NCBI GenBank assembly: GCA_947499735.1
Contig: CANMPP010000001.1
Coordinates: 620,001-684,000, forward strand
Length of the DNA: 64,000 nt
Reading direction: 5' to 3'
DNA from: an uncultured Pelagimonas sp.
GTDB lineage: Bacteria; Pseudomonadota; Alphaproteobacteria; Rhodobacterales; Rhodobacteraceae
The notes beneath the pieces were generated by a model. It made no database searches and had not been told where the DNA came from. It was given only the letters and a program-made list of their open reading frames with translations. Positions 52,464 through 60,679 of the stretch are shown here, one piece after another. The position numbers were made by a program, and so were the translations under genes. Position 1 is the stretch's first letter, and each line of letters opens with the position of its first letter.

Positions 52464-53534
52464 TTACAGTGCGCCGTCTGCGGCCATTTGCATGAATTCG
52501 GAATTGAAGCGGAACTGGACGTTGTTTGGATCGCCTGTGATTGTTCCGTCTGGATATTCGATCCCTACGAAATCTGCGTCTGGTGCGCCTTCACCCAAGA
52601 TGCCTTTGTCGAAGAGAAAATTCGCGATGTAGCTCATGGTCGTGGGCAATTCCGGGGATGTAGCCTGTGCAACAGCTGCGGCTGGATCGTAGAACATGTT
52701 TGTCGCAGCGAGCTGTGCTTTATACCCTGCAAGATCTGTACCGGATGCGACGGCCATCGCTGTCAGGACGTCTTCATCGCCTGCGGCCATGAGGGATGTC
52801 ACTTCGTACCATGCGCCTACCAGTGCTTTGCCAAATTCTGGGTATTCTGCCAAAGTTTCTGTGTTCACCACCAAAAGATCCAAAATTTCGCCAGGGATTT
52901 TCGAGCTGTCATACAGGATGTTTGCGTTCGGGTCCGTGTCCACGATTTCCTGAACGATAGGGTTCCAGGTCACAACGACCTCAACCTCTGGCGCAGAATA
53001 GGCGGCGATCATATCAGCGTCAGATGTGTTGATCACTGTGGCCAATTGGGATTCTTTCAAACCCACACTGTCAAGCGCGCGGGCGAGCAGGTAGTGTGAT
53101 ACGGATAGTTCGACCAAGTTTACGGGCTTGTCGACCAGGTCTTCCAATGTGCCGGGTTGGTTGAAAATGATTGCGTCATTTCCGTTGGAATAATCACCAA
53201 TCACAAGAGCGGTCGTATCCACGCCGCCAGCAGAAGGGATAGACAATGTATCCATGTTGGTCGCAGAAACACCATCGAATGCGCCGGCGGTGTATTGGTT
53301 GATGCTTTCAACATAATCGTTGATCTGGACGGCTTCGATGTCGATGCCATATTTGTCAGCCCATTTGTCCAAAATGCCGCTGTCTTCCATATAACCCCAT
53401 GGCATCCAACCGACATAGATGGACCAACCGATTGTAAAAGAAGGCTTGTCTTGGGCAAAGGCCGCGGGTGCTGCGACTGTCGTTGATGCCAGAGCGGTTG
53501 CTGTAGCCAAGCGTTTGAGAGTTGTCAGTGTCAT
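52464..53534 (-). CDS. NMT1/SsuA-type binding protein, probable guanidine-importer component
   Basis: About 356 residues from ATG 53534 (MTLTTLKRLATATALASTTVAAPAAFAQ, a signal peptide); the frame opens 48 bp earlier but in an unlikely place. The body fits nitrate/taurine-type binding proteins: FTIGWSIYVGWMPWGYMED, YSNGNDAIIF, VNLVELSVSHYLLARAL and EVEVVVTWNPIV. A guanidine-I riboswitch lies 79 bp upstream in its leader. The importer operon at 39656 to 41235, of the same family and under the same riboswitch class, lacks a binding protein, so this is the likely missing subunit. Confidence 0.88.
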   Translation of the reverse strand: MTLTTLKRLATATALASTTVAAPAAFAQDKPSFTIGWSIYVGWMPWGYMEDSGILDKWADKYGIDIEAVQINDYVESINQYTAGAFDGVSATNMDTLSIPSAGGVDTTALVIGDYSNGNDAIIFNQPGTLEDLVDKPVNLVELSVSHYLLARALDSVGLKESQLATVINTSDADMIAAYSAPEVEVVVTWNPIVQEIVDTDPNANILYDSSKIPGEILDLLVVNTETLAEYPEFGKALVGAWYEVTSLMAAGDEDVLTAMAVASGTDLAGYKAQLAATNMFYDPAAAVAQATSPELPTTMSYIANFLFDKGILGEGAPDADFVGIEYPDGTITGDPNNVQFRFNSEFMQMAADGAL

Positions 53535-53612
53535 AGTTACCCCGTTGTCATCCGCCAATTTATGTGTGGACTTACCGTGCAACGCGGATAGAGGAACGCA
53601 GGCAAGCCTTGC

Positions 53613-53745
53613 GCAGTGACCTCCCGGGATTTTGGCCCGCCGTGTACCCCAACGCTATTGCGCTAAGGCGGCACTTCTCGGACCTGACTTTGACGGTGTA
53701 TCACCTGCCAAACGGAACCCTAAGTGCCCTGCAAGGACATCTTAG
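53613..53745 (-). promoter_or_regulatory. Second guanidine-I (ykkC) riboswitch
   Basis: On the minus strand the same conserved blocks occur as in the copy at 39392: CTTAGGGTTCCG, AGGTCCGAGAAG and ACACGGCGGGCCAAAATCCC plus GGGAG. The variable arms differ between copies, while P1 (TGTCCTT with GAGGTCA, one mismatch) is kept. It sits in the leader of the binding-protein gene. A possible following hairpin (CGCAAGGC/GCCTGCG with a bulge) has only a weak T-run. Confidence 0.95.
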
Positions 53746-53953
53746 GATGCAGAGGCGATAGGACCCAAAGGCAGGATGGCAGATCGTGTCTGATTTTTGG
53801 GAGAATGCTGGAAAAATGCTATTTCTGCATAATTTTTGCGCGAAACAGGTACTGTTTCTGTGTTCAAACAGCCCTTTTTGATGGGCGATATGATCCTGAT
53901 GATCTGCAAAAAGGCACGTCATGTGTCGCGGCTGTGGCTTGGCCTGACTCGTG
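53746..53953. other. Gap holding the promoter for the riboswitch-led binding-protein gene
   Basis: The gap lies between the end of the aconitase X gene and the second riboswitch, both read on the minus strand. The riboswitch transcript must start here. I found no convincing terminator or gene. Confidence 0.4.
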
Positions 53954-55636
53954 TTAGGTGTTGCTTATCCAGCTTGGTGGCGTGTTTGGTGCCATGCCGG
54001 TTTGTGCGGCAATCGCGCAATAGGATAGGGGGCCAAATCGAACAGAGCGTTCTGAAAGAGCGGGCGCATAATGGGCGTATTTCCCTGAATTGGTCATCAG
54101 GGTTTTGGTGTCAGGGGGGAAAACGGGTTCGGAAATTGAACACCAACACAGGTCGGGAATGATCTGAATGCCGGCCTGTTCCAATCGATCCTTTACACCA
54201 TTGTCCGAAATCGTCTTCAACGTGTCGCGCCCAAGCGTAATGATGGCGGATACCTCGTCAGTCACATGCGTGCCATCCATCAATTTGGCAAAAGCGTGAC
54301 ATTCTGTTGCCGAAAAATGTGGGCTGCCTAATGCGATCAGGTCAATTTTATGATCGGCTTTATTAAAGCCCCGCCACAGGTCGGCAAACTGTTTGGATGT
54401 GATGTGTACCTGTGGTGCATCCGCTTCTGCAGGCATATGTGCTTCCGGTGTTATGCCATGGACATGCAGCATTGGCGCAGCCGAGGTCGTTCCAAATGCG
54501 GCGCAAAGCGCTTTTAAGTCATCGGTGCTGGGATTGGATGCGTGCAAACCCTGTATCAATGGAATTCTGTCAGGAGCTGCTTTGCCTGCAAGCCAGCCCA
54601 ACATGGGCCAAAATGCATCATCGGCATCATCTGGTGCATCAACATGCAGAATAATTTGCGGGCGGCGCGCGTCATTTAGGTACACGCCAGATCGGACCGC
54701 ACGACCGGTTAGGGCTACGCACAGATCCATGAAATCGGCATGTTTGATTGTGCGAGCGCCAAGAACGCTATTGGCATAAATGACGGCGTTGCTTTCTGCC
54801 CATGCGATGTTTTCTCCGGTCTCGGGTTGATCGTCCAGAAGGTAGGGGGCGCATGTAAATGAGGGGCGGGCACCCATTTCGACATAAGCATCTGCCAGTC
54901 TTTGCGCAGGCTGTCCGAAAGATTCCGCAACACCTTGCATGCGCCAATTTGCATGATCGACCGAAATGGCGTTCATCGTCGTTGGTACGCAAACCCGCCC
55001 GCCCAGGTCAGCCATTTTACGGGCGAAGGTTAGGAATGCGGGGCCGGCGTAAATACAGCCGTCAATATGGACCCGGCTGACATCGATTAGCTCGTGCGAT
55101 TGTGTGGCCTTGGCCATCGCGACAATTATTTCCATTGCGGTTTGGGCCGCAGCCCCGCGCGACCCGGCCAGAATGGCGCTGTCCTGATCACTCAATTGGA
55201 TAGGTTGCATCGTGTCATTGTTAATCTCTAGCGTCAGGTCATCTGCCAAGATCTCATTTTCGGTAATGCTGGCATATGTCTGCATGGCAAGCGCATCATA
55301 ATCCGCGTGGCTTAGTCGCAGGATGGCAATGTCGTGATCAAACAATTTGCCTGCAATCAGGGCGCCCAAAGTTAGGATGTCTTCCGTCTCGCGAAAAATG
55401 ATGGCTTTGGGCGCGTTACCCGCAAAGGCCAAGCCCAATAAGACACCGCTGCCAGTGCAGGATCCTCGGCTGGTGGGCATCATAACAATTTTACCGGCCA
55501 AGCTGGCCCTGAATTGGGGATGCATGCGATCCATGATCACGCCGGTTTCAGGATCTACGCCCCCCCAAAAACTGACGCCTTCGTCACAGACCAGAATGGG
55601 GCCATCACAAACTGAAGTCACAAGGCGGATCGGCAT
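53954..55636 (-). CDS. Aconitase X fusion protein, cis-3-hydroxy-L-proline dehydratase-like
   Basis: A 560-residue fusion of the small AcnX domain (DUF126, residues 1 to about 135, with MMPTSRGSCTGSGVLLGLAF) and the large one (DUF521, about 145 to 555). The large part has VHIDGCIYAGPAFLTFARKMADLGGRV, CAPYLLDDQPETGENIAWAESNAVIYANSVLGART and LCWCSISEP, with cysteines expected to bind an iron-sulfur cluster. Characterised bacterial AcnX enzymes dehydrate cis-3-hydroxy-L-proline to pyrroline-2-carboxylate; mevalonate-5-phosphate dehydratase is the archaeal relative. The nearby pyrroline-2-carboxylate reductase-like gene supports the first role. Divergent from the XRE regulator. Confidence 0.88.
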   Translation of the reverse strand: MPIRLVTSVCDGPILVCDEGVSFWGGVDPETGVIMDRMHPQFRASLAGKIVMMPTSRGSCTGSGVLLGLAFAGNAPKAIIFRETEDILTLGALIAGKLFDHDIAILRLSHADYDALAMQTYASITENEILADDLTLEINNDTMQPIQLSDQDSAILAGSRGAAAQTAMEIIVAMAKATQSHELIDVSRVHIDGCIYAGPAFLTFARKMADLGGRVCVPTTMNAISVDHANWRMQGVAESFGQPAQRLADAYVEMGARPSFTCAPYLLDDQPETGENIAWAESNAVIYANSVLGARTIKHADFMDLCVALTGRAVRSGVYLNDARRPQIILHVDAPDDADDAFWPMLGWLAGKAAPDRIPLIQGLHASNPSTDDLKALCAAFGTTSAAPMLHVHGITPEAHMPAEADAPQVHITSKQFADLWRGFNKADHKIDLIALGSPHFSATECHAFAKLMDGTHVTDEVSAIITLGRDTLKTISDNGVKDRLEQAGIQIIPDLCWCSISEPVFPPDTKTLMTNSGKYAHYAPALSERSVRFGPLSYCAIAAQTGMAPNTPPSWISNT

Positions 55637-55698
55637 TTTGAAATCCTATCGATTGCGGGATGGTCACGGTGTTTGCCGTGGGCTGTCTAAATTCAGTA

Positions 55699-55727
55699 TT
55701 GGCATAAAGAATATGAATTGGTAATAA
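55699..55727 (+). promoter_or_regulatory. Sigma-70-type promoter of the XRE-cupin regulator operon
   Basis: TTGGCA and TAATAA are separated by 17 bp, 33 bp upstream of the regulator ATG. Confidence 0.5.
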
Positions 55728-55760
55728 AAGAAAAAATTGTACTATTGGGAAAGTGCCTGA

Positions 55761-56381
55761 ATGCTGCCGGATCAAACGGATTGGGACGTGGAAAAGCCAA
55801 AGTTGCGACAGGCTTTGGGCATGCGGATGAAGTCCGAGAGAACAGCATGCGGTTTGACATTAGAGGCTGCGGCAGAGCGTTCTGGCCTGGCGGTCTCTAC
55901 GATCCATAAGATTGAAAACGGGCGCGTGTCCCCCAGTTATGAAAACCTTGTTCGCATCGCGCGGGCCTATGATGTTGGCATTGAAAGGCTGATCTCGGCC
56001 GAGGCGCAGACGCCACCTACGACCCGAATGACTGTCACACGGGCCGGGGATGGGCGTCATGTGCGCACGGATAAGTTTGAATACGAAATGCTGTGCAATT
56101 CGCTGGCGGAAAAAAAGATCATGCCGCTGGTGACATCGGTTACGCGTCGGGATCCCCTGATGGAGGATGATCTGGAAGGGCATGCGGGCGAGGAAGTGTT
56201 GTTTGTCTTGTCAGGATCAATTGAACTGGTGGTGCAGCATTATGCGCCCGTTACATTGGAAACCGGGGACTGCGCTTATTTTGATAGCATGTTGAAACAT
56301 GGCTTGCGCAACATCGGCGATGGTGATGCGCGCGTTTTTTGGGCGTGCACCTATGTAGATATGAAACCGGAGCATCACTAA
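55761..56381 (+). CDS. XRE-family regulator with C-terminal cupin domain
   Basis: A 206-residue regulator. Residues 20 to 78 form a helix-turn-helix (MKSERTACGLTLEAAAERSGLAVSTIHKIENGRVSP). Residues 125 to 200 form a cupin sensor domain (HAGEEVLFVLSGSIELVVQHYAPVTLETGDCAYFDSMLKHGLRN). This type often senses a small metabolite of the pathway it controls. It is divergent from the AcnX gene and its stop overlaps the start of the reductase gene (TAATG), so it likely controls both. Confidence 0.9.
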   Translation: MLPDQTDWDVEKPKLRQALGMRMKSERTACGLTLEAAAERSGLAVSTIHKIENGRVSPSYENLVRIARAYDVGIERLISAEAQTPPTTRMTVTRAGDGRHVRTDKFEYEMLCNSLAEKKIMPLVTSVTRRDPLMEDDLEGHAGEEVLFVLSGSIELVVQHYAPVTLETGDCAYFDSMLKHGLRNIGDGDARVFWACTYVDMKPEHH

Positions 56382-57415
56382 TGTCTGACATCACGCTAAC
56401 ATATGCGGATCTGCAGGGGCGTGTTGCCCGTATTTTTGAAAATGCTGGTGTGCGCTCTGCCACGGCTGGTGCTGTTGCCCATGTCATTGCGGCGGGTGAA
56501 CGTGATGGGTGTAAGTCGCATGGGATCTATCGCACCCAGGGGTGCCTTGCGACGCTTTCTGCTGGGAAAGTTCTGCCACAGGTGGTTCCTGAACTGCACG
56601 ATTCTGGGCAGGCGGTGATCGAAGTGGATGCTGGTGGTGGATTTTCCCCTGCAGCCTTTGACGTAGCCGAGGACATTCTTGTCGAGCGCGCCAAAGAACT
56701 TGGGGTTGCCGCGTTGGTGATCCGGGACTGTCTGCATTTTTCTGCGCTTTGGTACGAGGTTGAAAAACTAGCAGAGCGCGGGCTGGCGTCACTGTCAATG
56801 TGCCCCAGCTACGCAACTGTCGCGCCGTCGGGTGGTAAGGAGCCATTACTGGGAACCAACCCGTTTGCCTTTGGCTGGCCGCGCGCTGGGGAATTTCCCT
56901 ATGTGTTTGATTTTGCCACATCTGTAGCCGCGCGAGGTGAGATTGAGTTGCATCGTCGTGCAGGAACTGACCTGCCTGCCGGGTGGGCGGTGGATCGGGA
57001 TGGAAACCCGACAACGGATCCTCAAACCGCTCTTGATGGGGCGATGCTGCCTTTCGGTGCGCATAAAGGATCGGCAATTTCTACGATGATTGAACTGCTC
57101 TCTGGTGCGATGTTGGGTGAATTTATGAGCCAAGAGGCGCTTGAATTTACGGGAACGACGTCCTTGTTGCCGCGTCACGGCGCATTGATCCTTGCGCTAT
57201 CACCTGCCGTATTTGCCAAAAGATCTGGCAGAGATCCCATTGCCGAAGGCGAACGTTTGATCGATGCGATTGCGGGGCAGGGTGCTAGGCTGCCATCCCA
57301 GCGCCGCTTTGCTGCGCGGGCCCAATCCGAGCGGGATGGTATTGTTCTGACGGCTGCTGAATTCGCGTCATTAGAGCAAATGGAAAAGGATCCCTTTGGG
57401 GCGATTTCAGATTAA
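56381..57415 (+). CDS. Malate/L-lactate dehydrogenase-family oxidoreductase, probable pyrroline-2-carboxylate reductase
   Basis: A 344-residue enzyme of the LDH2/MDG2 family from ATG 56381 (an extension to 56339 overlaps the regulator and is unlikely). The catalytic His is in ERDGCKSHGIYRT; LLGTNPFAFGWP and the NAD(P)-contact region PFGAHKGSAISTMIELLSGAMLG follow. Members of this family reduce pyrroline-2-carboxylate or piperideine-2-carboxylate to L-proline or L-pipecolate. Coupling to the regulator and closeness to AcnX suggest the reduction of pyrroline-2-carboxylate formed from hydroxyproline. Confidence 0.85.
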   Translation: MSDITLTYADLQGRVARIFENAGVRSATAGAVAHVIAAGERDGCKSHGIYRTQGCLATLSAGKVLPQVVPELHDSGQAVIEVDAGGGFSPAAFDVAEDILVERAKELGVAALVIRDCLHFSALWYEVEKLAERGLASLSMCPSYATVAPSGGKEPLLGTNPFAFGWPRAGEFPYVFDFATSVAARGEIELHRRAGTDLPAGWAVDRDGNPTTDPQTALDGAMLPFGAHKGSAISTMIELLSGAMLGEFMSQEALEFTGTTSLLPRHGALILALSPAVFAKRSGRDPIAEGERLIDAIAGQGARLPSQRRFAARAQSERDGIVLTAAEFASLEQMEKDPFGAISD

Positions 57416-57427
57416 GTGATAAAGGTC

Positions 57428-57453
57428 ACCGCAATTGGCCACGCTGTTGCGGT
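57428..57453 (+). terminator. Hairpin after the reductase gene
   Basis: ACCGCAA pairs perfectly with TTGCGGT over 12 nt, 12 bp after the stop, followed by TTATGG. The T-run is short, so efficiency may be low. Confidence 0.45.
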
Positions 57454-57519
57454 TTATGGCCGCCGCGTTGATGGCACATAAGCACGATGTGCGGTGCACG
57501 CCCCTGTTTATTCGCCGTT

Positions 57520-58266
57520 CTAGTCTGATATGTCGCTGGGTTGAGCAAGATAATTGATCTGCATAAATTCTTTTAGGCGATCATCGAAAATGCGCGTGTG
57601 TTCATGGGCCAGTCGGTCGGCTTCTACTGTGTTTTGGTTCTTGATGGCGGCGATCATCAAATGATGTTCTGGGCTGAACGGAAATGGTCCGCCCTGTTTA
57701 CGGATATGTTTGAAATGAAAATGCAAAACCCGTCTGCCTTCATCTAGCAGACGTTCGTAAGCTTTGGCGAGATAGGGATTGCCGCCTGCATTCGCGATTG
57801 CCATGTGAAACGTTTTGTTGGCCTCAGACATGGTAAGCGCATCACCGGTTTCACAAATCGCATCATAGCTTTCCGCCGCTTGCGTCATCACTGTGATGTC
57901 AGCATCGGTTCTGTGCATCGCTGCCAGAACGGTCACTGCGCGCTGAAGGTAATCAATGGCTTCAATAAAACGCGGCAGTAGTTCGATGTTCAGGGGCGCG
58001 ACGATCGTCGAGCGATTGGATAATGTGCGCACCAAACCATCTGCTGACAAACGCACTAGCGCTTCGCGAATGGGGGACCGTGACATAGAAAACCGCGCGG
58101 CCAAAGCGGTTTCATCCAAAGGCGAACTTGGCTCTAGCTTGAGTTCGAGAATCTCATTCTTCAGCTCGGTGTAGATATGGTGCGCGCCACCGCCGCGTTT
58201 GGGTGGGGGGGCTTTGGCGCTATCTTTTTCATCTTTGGGCATATGTGATCGTTCGCTATCCGTCAT
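57520..58266 (-). CDS. GntR-family (FCD) transcriptional regulator
   Basis: A 248-residue regulator with a Lys/Pro-rich N-terminal tail (about 25 residues), a winged helix (SSPLDETALAARFSMSRSPIREALVRLSADGLV) and an FCD domain (NKTFHMAIANAGGNPYLAKAYERL, SPEHHLMIAAIKNQNTVEADRLAHEH). It is divergent from the amino acid importer operon. Two copies of a clear palindromic element between them are its probable operators. ATG 58266 is used; a second ATG eight codons on is possible. Confidence 0.9.
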   Translation of the reverse strand: MTDSERSHMPKDEKDSAKAPPPKRGGGAHHIYTELKNEILELKLEPSSPLDETALAARFSMSRSPIREALVRLSADGLVRTLSNRSTIVAPLNIELLPRFIEAIDYLQRAVTVLAAMHRTDADITVMTQAAESYDAICETGDALTMSEANKTFHMAIANAGGNPYLAKAYERLLDEGRRVLHFHFKHIRKQGGPFPFSPEHHLMIAAIKNQNTVEADRLAHEHTRIFDDRLKEFMQINYLAQPSDISD

Positions 58267-58329
58267 GTTTGCCCAAAAGATAATCTAATCAGACGCGCAA
58301 TGAAATTTACCTCATGAATAGTATTGATT

Positions 58330-58347
58330 TGCCGACAATCTGTCGAC
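58330..58347 (-). promoter_or_regulatory. Operator copy 1, TGCCGACA-ATC-TGTCGAC
   Basis: Reads on the minus strand as GTCGACA-N3-TGTCGGCA, the same element found at 58366 in the opposite orientation. It lies 64 bp before the GntR start. Confidence 0.7.
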
Positions 58348-58365
58348 TAGCGTTGTGGAAAATAA

Positions 58366-58384
58366 TGTCGACAAAGTGTCGGCA
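58366..58384 (+). promoter_or_regulatory. Operator copy 2, TGTCGACA-AAG-TGTCGGCA
   Basis: A 7 bp imperfect-palindrome element matching copy 1 in inverted orientation, with centres 36 bp apart. It ends 32 bp before the importer binding-protein start, a good place for repression. Confidence 0.7.
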
Positions 58385-58416
58385 AGGAATCACCGCTTAC
58401 CCGACAGGAGCAACAC

Positions 58417-59430
58417 ATGAATAAATTAATGACGACAATAGCCGGGCTGTGCTTGGCGGCCGGCGCGGCATCGGCAGATAGCCGGTTGGACACGGTATTA
58501 GAACGCGGCAAACTGCTGTGTAGCGGCCATAACGGCAGCTTTCTTGGCTTTGCTGAAGTCGATGATGAAGGTAACTGGACCGGTTTGGATATCGATCTGT
58601 GCCGTGGTCTTGCGGCATCCCTCTTTGGAACATCCGAAGGGAATATGGATATCGTTCCAATTTCATGGGCACAGCGTTGGCCTGCGCTGCAATCTGGCGA
58701 CATTGATGTGATCATCAAACTGTCCGGCTGGTCCCAAAGCCGCGATACCGAATTGAACCTTGCCTATTCACGCCCATATTTTGTGGCGGGTTTCCACGTT
58801 ATGGCGCATGCCGAAATCGGCGCTGAAAGCGTTGCTGATTTGGACGGTGGATCGATCTGTGTATCCGCTGGTACCACAACCGAAAAATTCCTAGCCGCTT
58901 ATATTGAAGAGTTGGGCATTGACGCTGAAATCATCGTTTTTGAATCCGGTGATGAAGTGCGCACCGCCTATTTCAATGGCCGTTGCGATGGTCTGACCCT
59001 GCTGGCGCCACCATTGGCGGCGGCCCGTGCGACATCCGAAGATCCTTCCGCACATGTGATCCTGCCAGATGTTTTAGCGCTGGAACCAGAAGGTATCATC
59101 GTGCCCGAAGGTGATCCCGATTGGTTGGACGTTATGAACTGGATGCTGTCATCGCTTTGGTTTGCAGAACTGTATGACATCACAAGCGAGAACGTGGATG
59201 AATTCAAAGCAAATCCACCATCAGCGCAGATTGGTAAGTTCCTTGGTGTGACTCCTGGCTATGGATCGCGCTTGGGGCTGTCAGATGACTGGGCCTACAA
59301 TCTGATCAAAGAAGTCGGCAACTACGCTGAAATCTATGAGCGCAACATCGGCGCACCCTATCAACTGCCGCGGGCTATGAACCAGCTCTATAAGGATGGC
59401 GGATTGTTCTACCCATTGATGGTCGACTGA
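58417..59430 (+). CDS. aapJ: General amino acid ABC transporter binding protein, AapJ type
   Basis: A 337-residue periplasmic binding protein with signal peptide MNKLMTTIAGLCLAAGAASA. The AapJ pattern is clear: LDTVLERGKLLCSGHNGSFLGFAEVDDEG, WTGLDIDLCRGLAASLFG, VPISWAQRWPALQSGDIDVII and the end GLFYPLMVD. AapJ members bind L-amino acids broadly; here the neighbours suggest a proline- or hydroxyproline-like ligand. GACAGGAG precedes the start. It is the first gene of a six-gene run. Confidence 0.9.
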   Translation: MNKLMTTIAGLCLAAGAASADSRLDTVLERGKLLCSGHNGSFLGFAEVDDEGNWTGLDIDLCRGLAASLFGTSEGNMDIVPISWAQRWPALQSGDIDVIIKLSGWSQSRDTELNLAYSRPYFVAGFHVMAHAEIGAESVADLDGGSICVSAGTTTEKFLAAYIEELGIDAEIIVFESGDEVRTAYFNGRCDGLTLLAPPLAAARATSEDPSAHVILPDVLALEPEGIIVPEGDPDWLDVMNWMLSSLWFAELYDITSENVDEFKANPPSAQIGKFLGVTPGYGSRLGLSDDWAYNLIKEVGNYAEIYERNIGAPYQLPRAMNQLYKDGGLFYPLMVD

Positions 59431-59437
59431 TCCACCT

Positions 59438-59467
59438 TGGGGGCCCGAAGTCTCCCCTGGGTCCCCA
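59438..59467 (+). other. Stem-loop between binding-protein and permease genes
   Basis: TGGGGGCCC pairs with GGGTCCCCA (one G-T) over a 12 nt loop, 7 bp after the aapJ stop. No T-run follows; it probably stabilises the binding-protein mRNA relative to the permease part. Confidence 0.55.
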
Positions 59468-59506
59468 TTCAATTCCCTTCGTTTCGAAACAGCTACGGGT
59501 GCGCGC

Positions 59507-60676
59507 ATGCTTGCATTGCTCAAACAGAAATCATACCGGGACCGCACGCTTCAGACCCTCTTTGTGGGCGGTTTGGCTGTGATGCTTGTGATCTTTGTGA
59601 TGACCGCTCGGACAAATCTCGAAGCGCAAGGGATGACGTCGGGCTTTGATTTCCTGGAACGCGCCACAGGCTGGGGGGTTAGTTTTTCCCTGATCGATTT
59701 TTCGACATCAGATTCCTATTTAAAAGTGATTTGGGTGGGGTTGTTGAATTCGCTCTTTCTGGGCGTCATTTCTATGAGTTTCGCAACCATCATCGGGATC
59801 GCCATCGGCATCATGCGCGTGTCGGGCAATAAGATGGCTGAATTGATCGGAACCATCTATGTCGAAGTGTTCCGCAACCTTCCGCTCTTGCTGCAAGCCT
59901 TCTTTTGGTACGCGATCCTCACCACATTGCCCAAACCGCGTGATGCCTATGATATCGGTGGTATCGCGTTTCTAAGCGGGCGTGGTGTTTACCTGCCCGG
60001 ATTGAATGTGTCTGGACTGTCCGTATTTTTGTCTGCCATCGGATTGGTTATTGCGTTCGCCGTTTGGCTGAACCTTACAACCAGCCGCCGCTTTGCGAAA
60101 ATGATGCCAAAGGAAAAAACGGCGCGGGCCCGCAGCATTTGGTTGGCATGGGGTTTTGCGGCATGTGTCGTGATGGCGATGGGTCGTATTCCTGACACGC
60201 CATTGTTGAACCTGCCTTATTTGAAGGGTTTGAATTTCCGCGAAGGTATTCGTGTTTCACCCGAACTTTTGACCTGCATTGTCGCAATTTCCATATATGG
60301 CGGTGCCTATATCGGTGAAATCGTGCGGGCGGGCTTTAATGCGGTCAGCAATGGGCAAAAAGAGGCGGGCTTTGCGCTGGGCTTGACGCCTTGGCAAATC
60401 TTTACTCGTATCCGATTGCCCCTCGCGATCCGCGCTGTAATGCCGATGCTGATCAATCAATATGTCTGGTTGTTCAAAGCCACGACAATCGGCATCGCCG
60501 TTGGGTTTGTCGACTTCTTTATGGTGATCTCCACATCGATCAACCAATCCGGCCAAACGCTGGAATTGATTGCGATCCTGATGGGCGGATTTCTATGTAT
60601 CAACTACACCATGGCTTTTGCGCTGAATCGGGTCAATGACGCGATCAAGCTTAAAGGCACGCAGGCAAGGGGCTGA
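59507..60676 (+). CDS. aapQ: Amino acid ABC permease, AapQ type
   Basis: A 389-residue permease with about eight helices. FRNLPLLLQAFFWYAI, the long insertion typical of AapQ, and the ATPase-docking loop FNAVSNGQKEAGFALGLTPWQIFTRIRLPLAIR are present. It starts 76 bp after aapJ, beyond the stem-loop, and is followed 3 bp later by aapM. Confidence 0.9.
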   Translation: MLALLKQKSYRDRTLQTLFVGGLAVMLVIFVMTARTNLEAQGMTSGFDFLERATGWGVSFSLIDFSTSDSYLKVIWVGLLNSLFLGVISMSFATIIGIAIGIMRVSGNKMAELIGTIYVEVFRNLPLLLQAFFWYAILTTLPKPRDAYDIGGIAFLSGRGVYLPGLNVSGLSVFLSAIGLVIAFAVWLNLTTSRRFAKMMPKEKTARARSIWLAWGFAACVVMAMGRIPDTPLLNLPYLKGLNFREGIRVSPELLTCIVAISIYGGAYIGEIVRAGFNAVSNGQKEAGFALGLTPWQIFTRIRLPLAIRAVMPMLINQYVWLFKATTIGIAVGFVDFFMVISTSINQSGQTLELIAILMGGFLCINYTMAFALNRVNDAIKLKGTQARG

Positions 60677-60679
60677 GGG

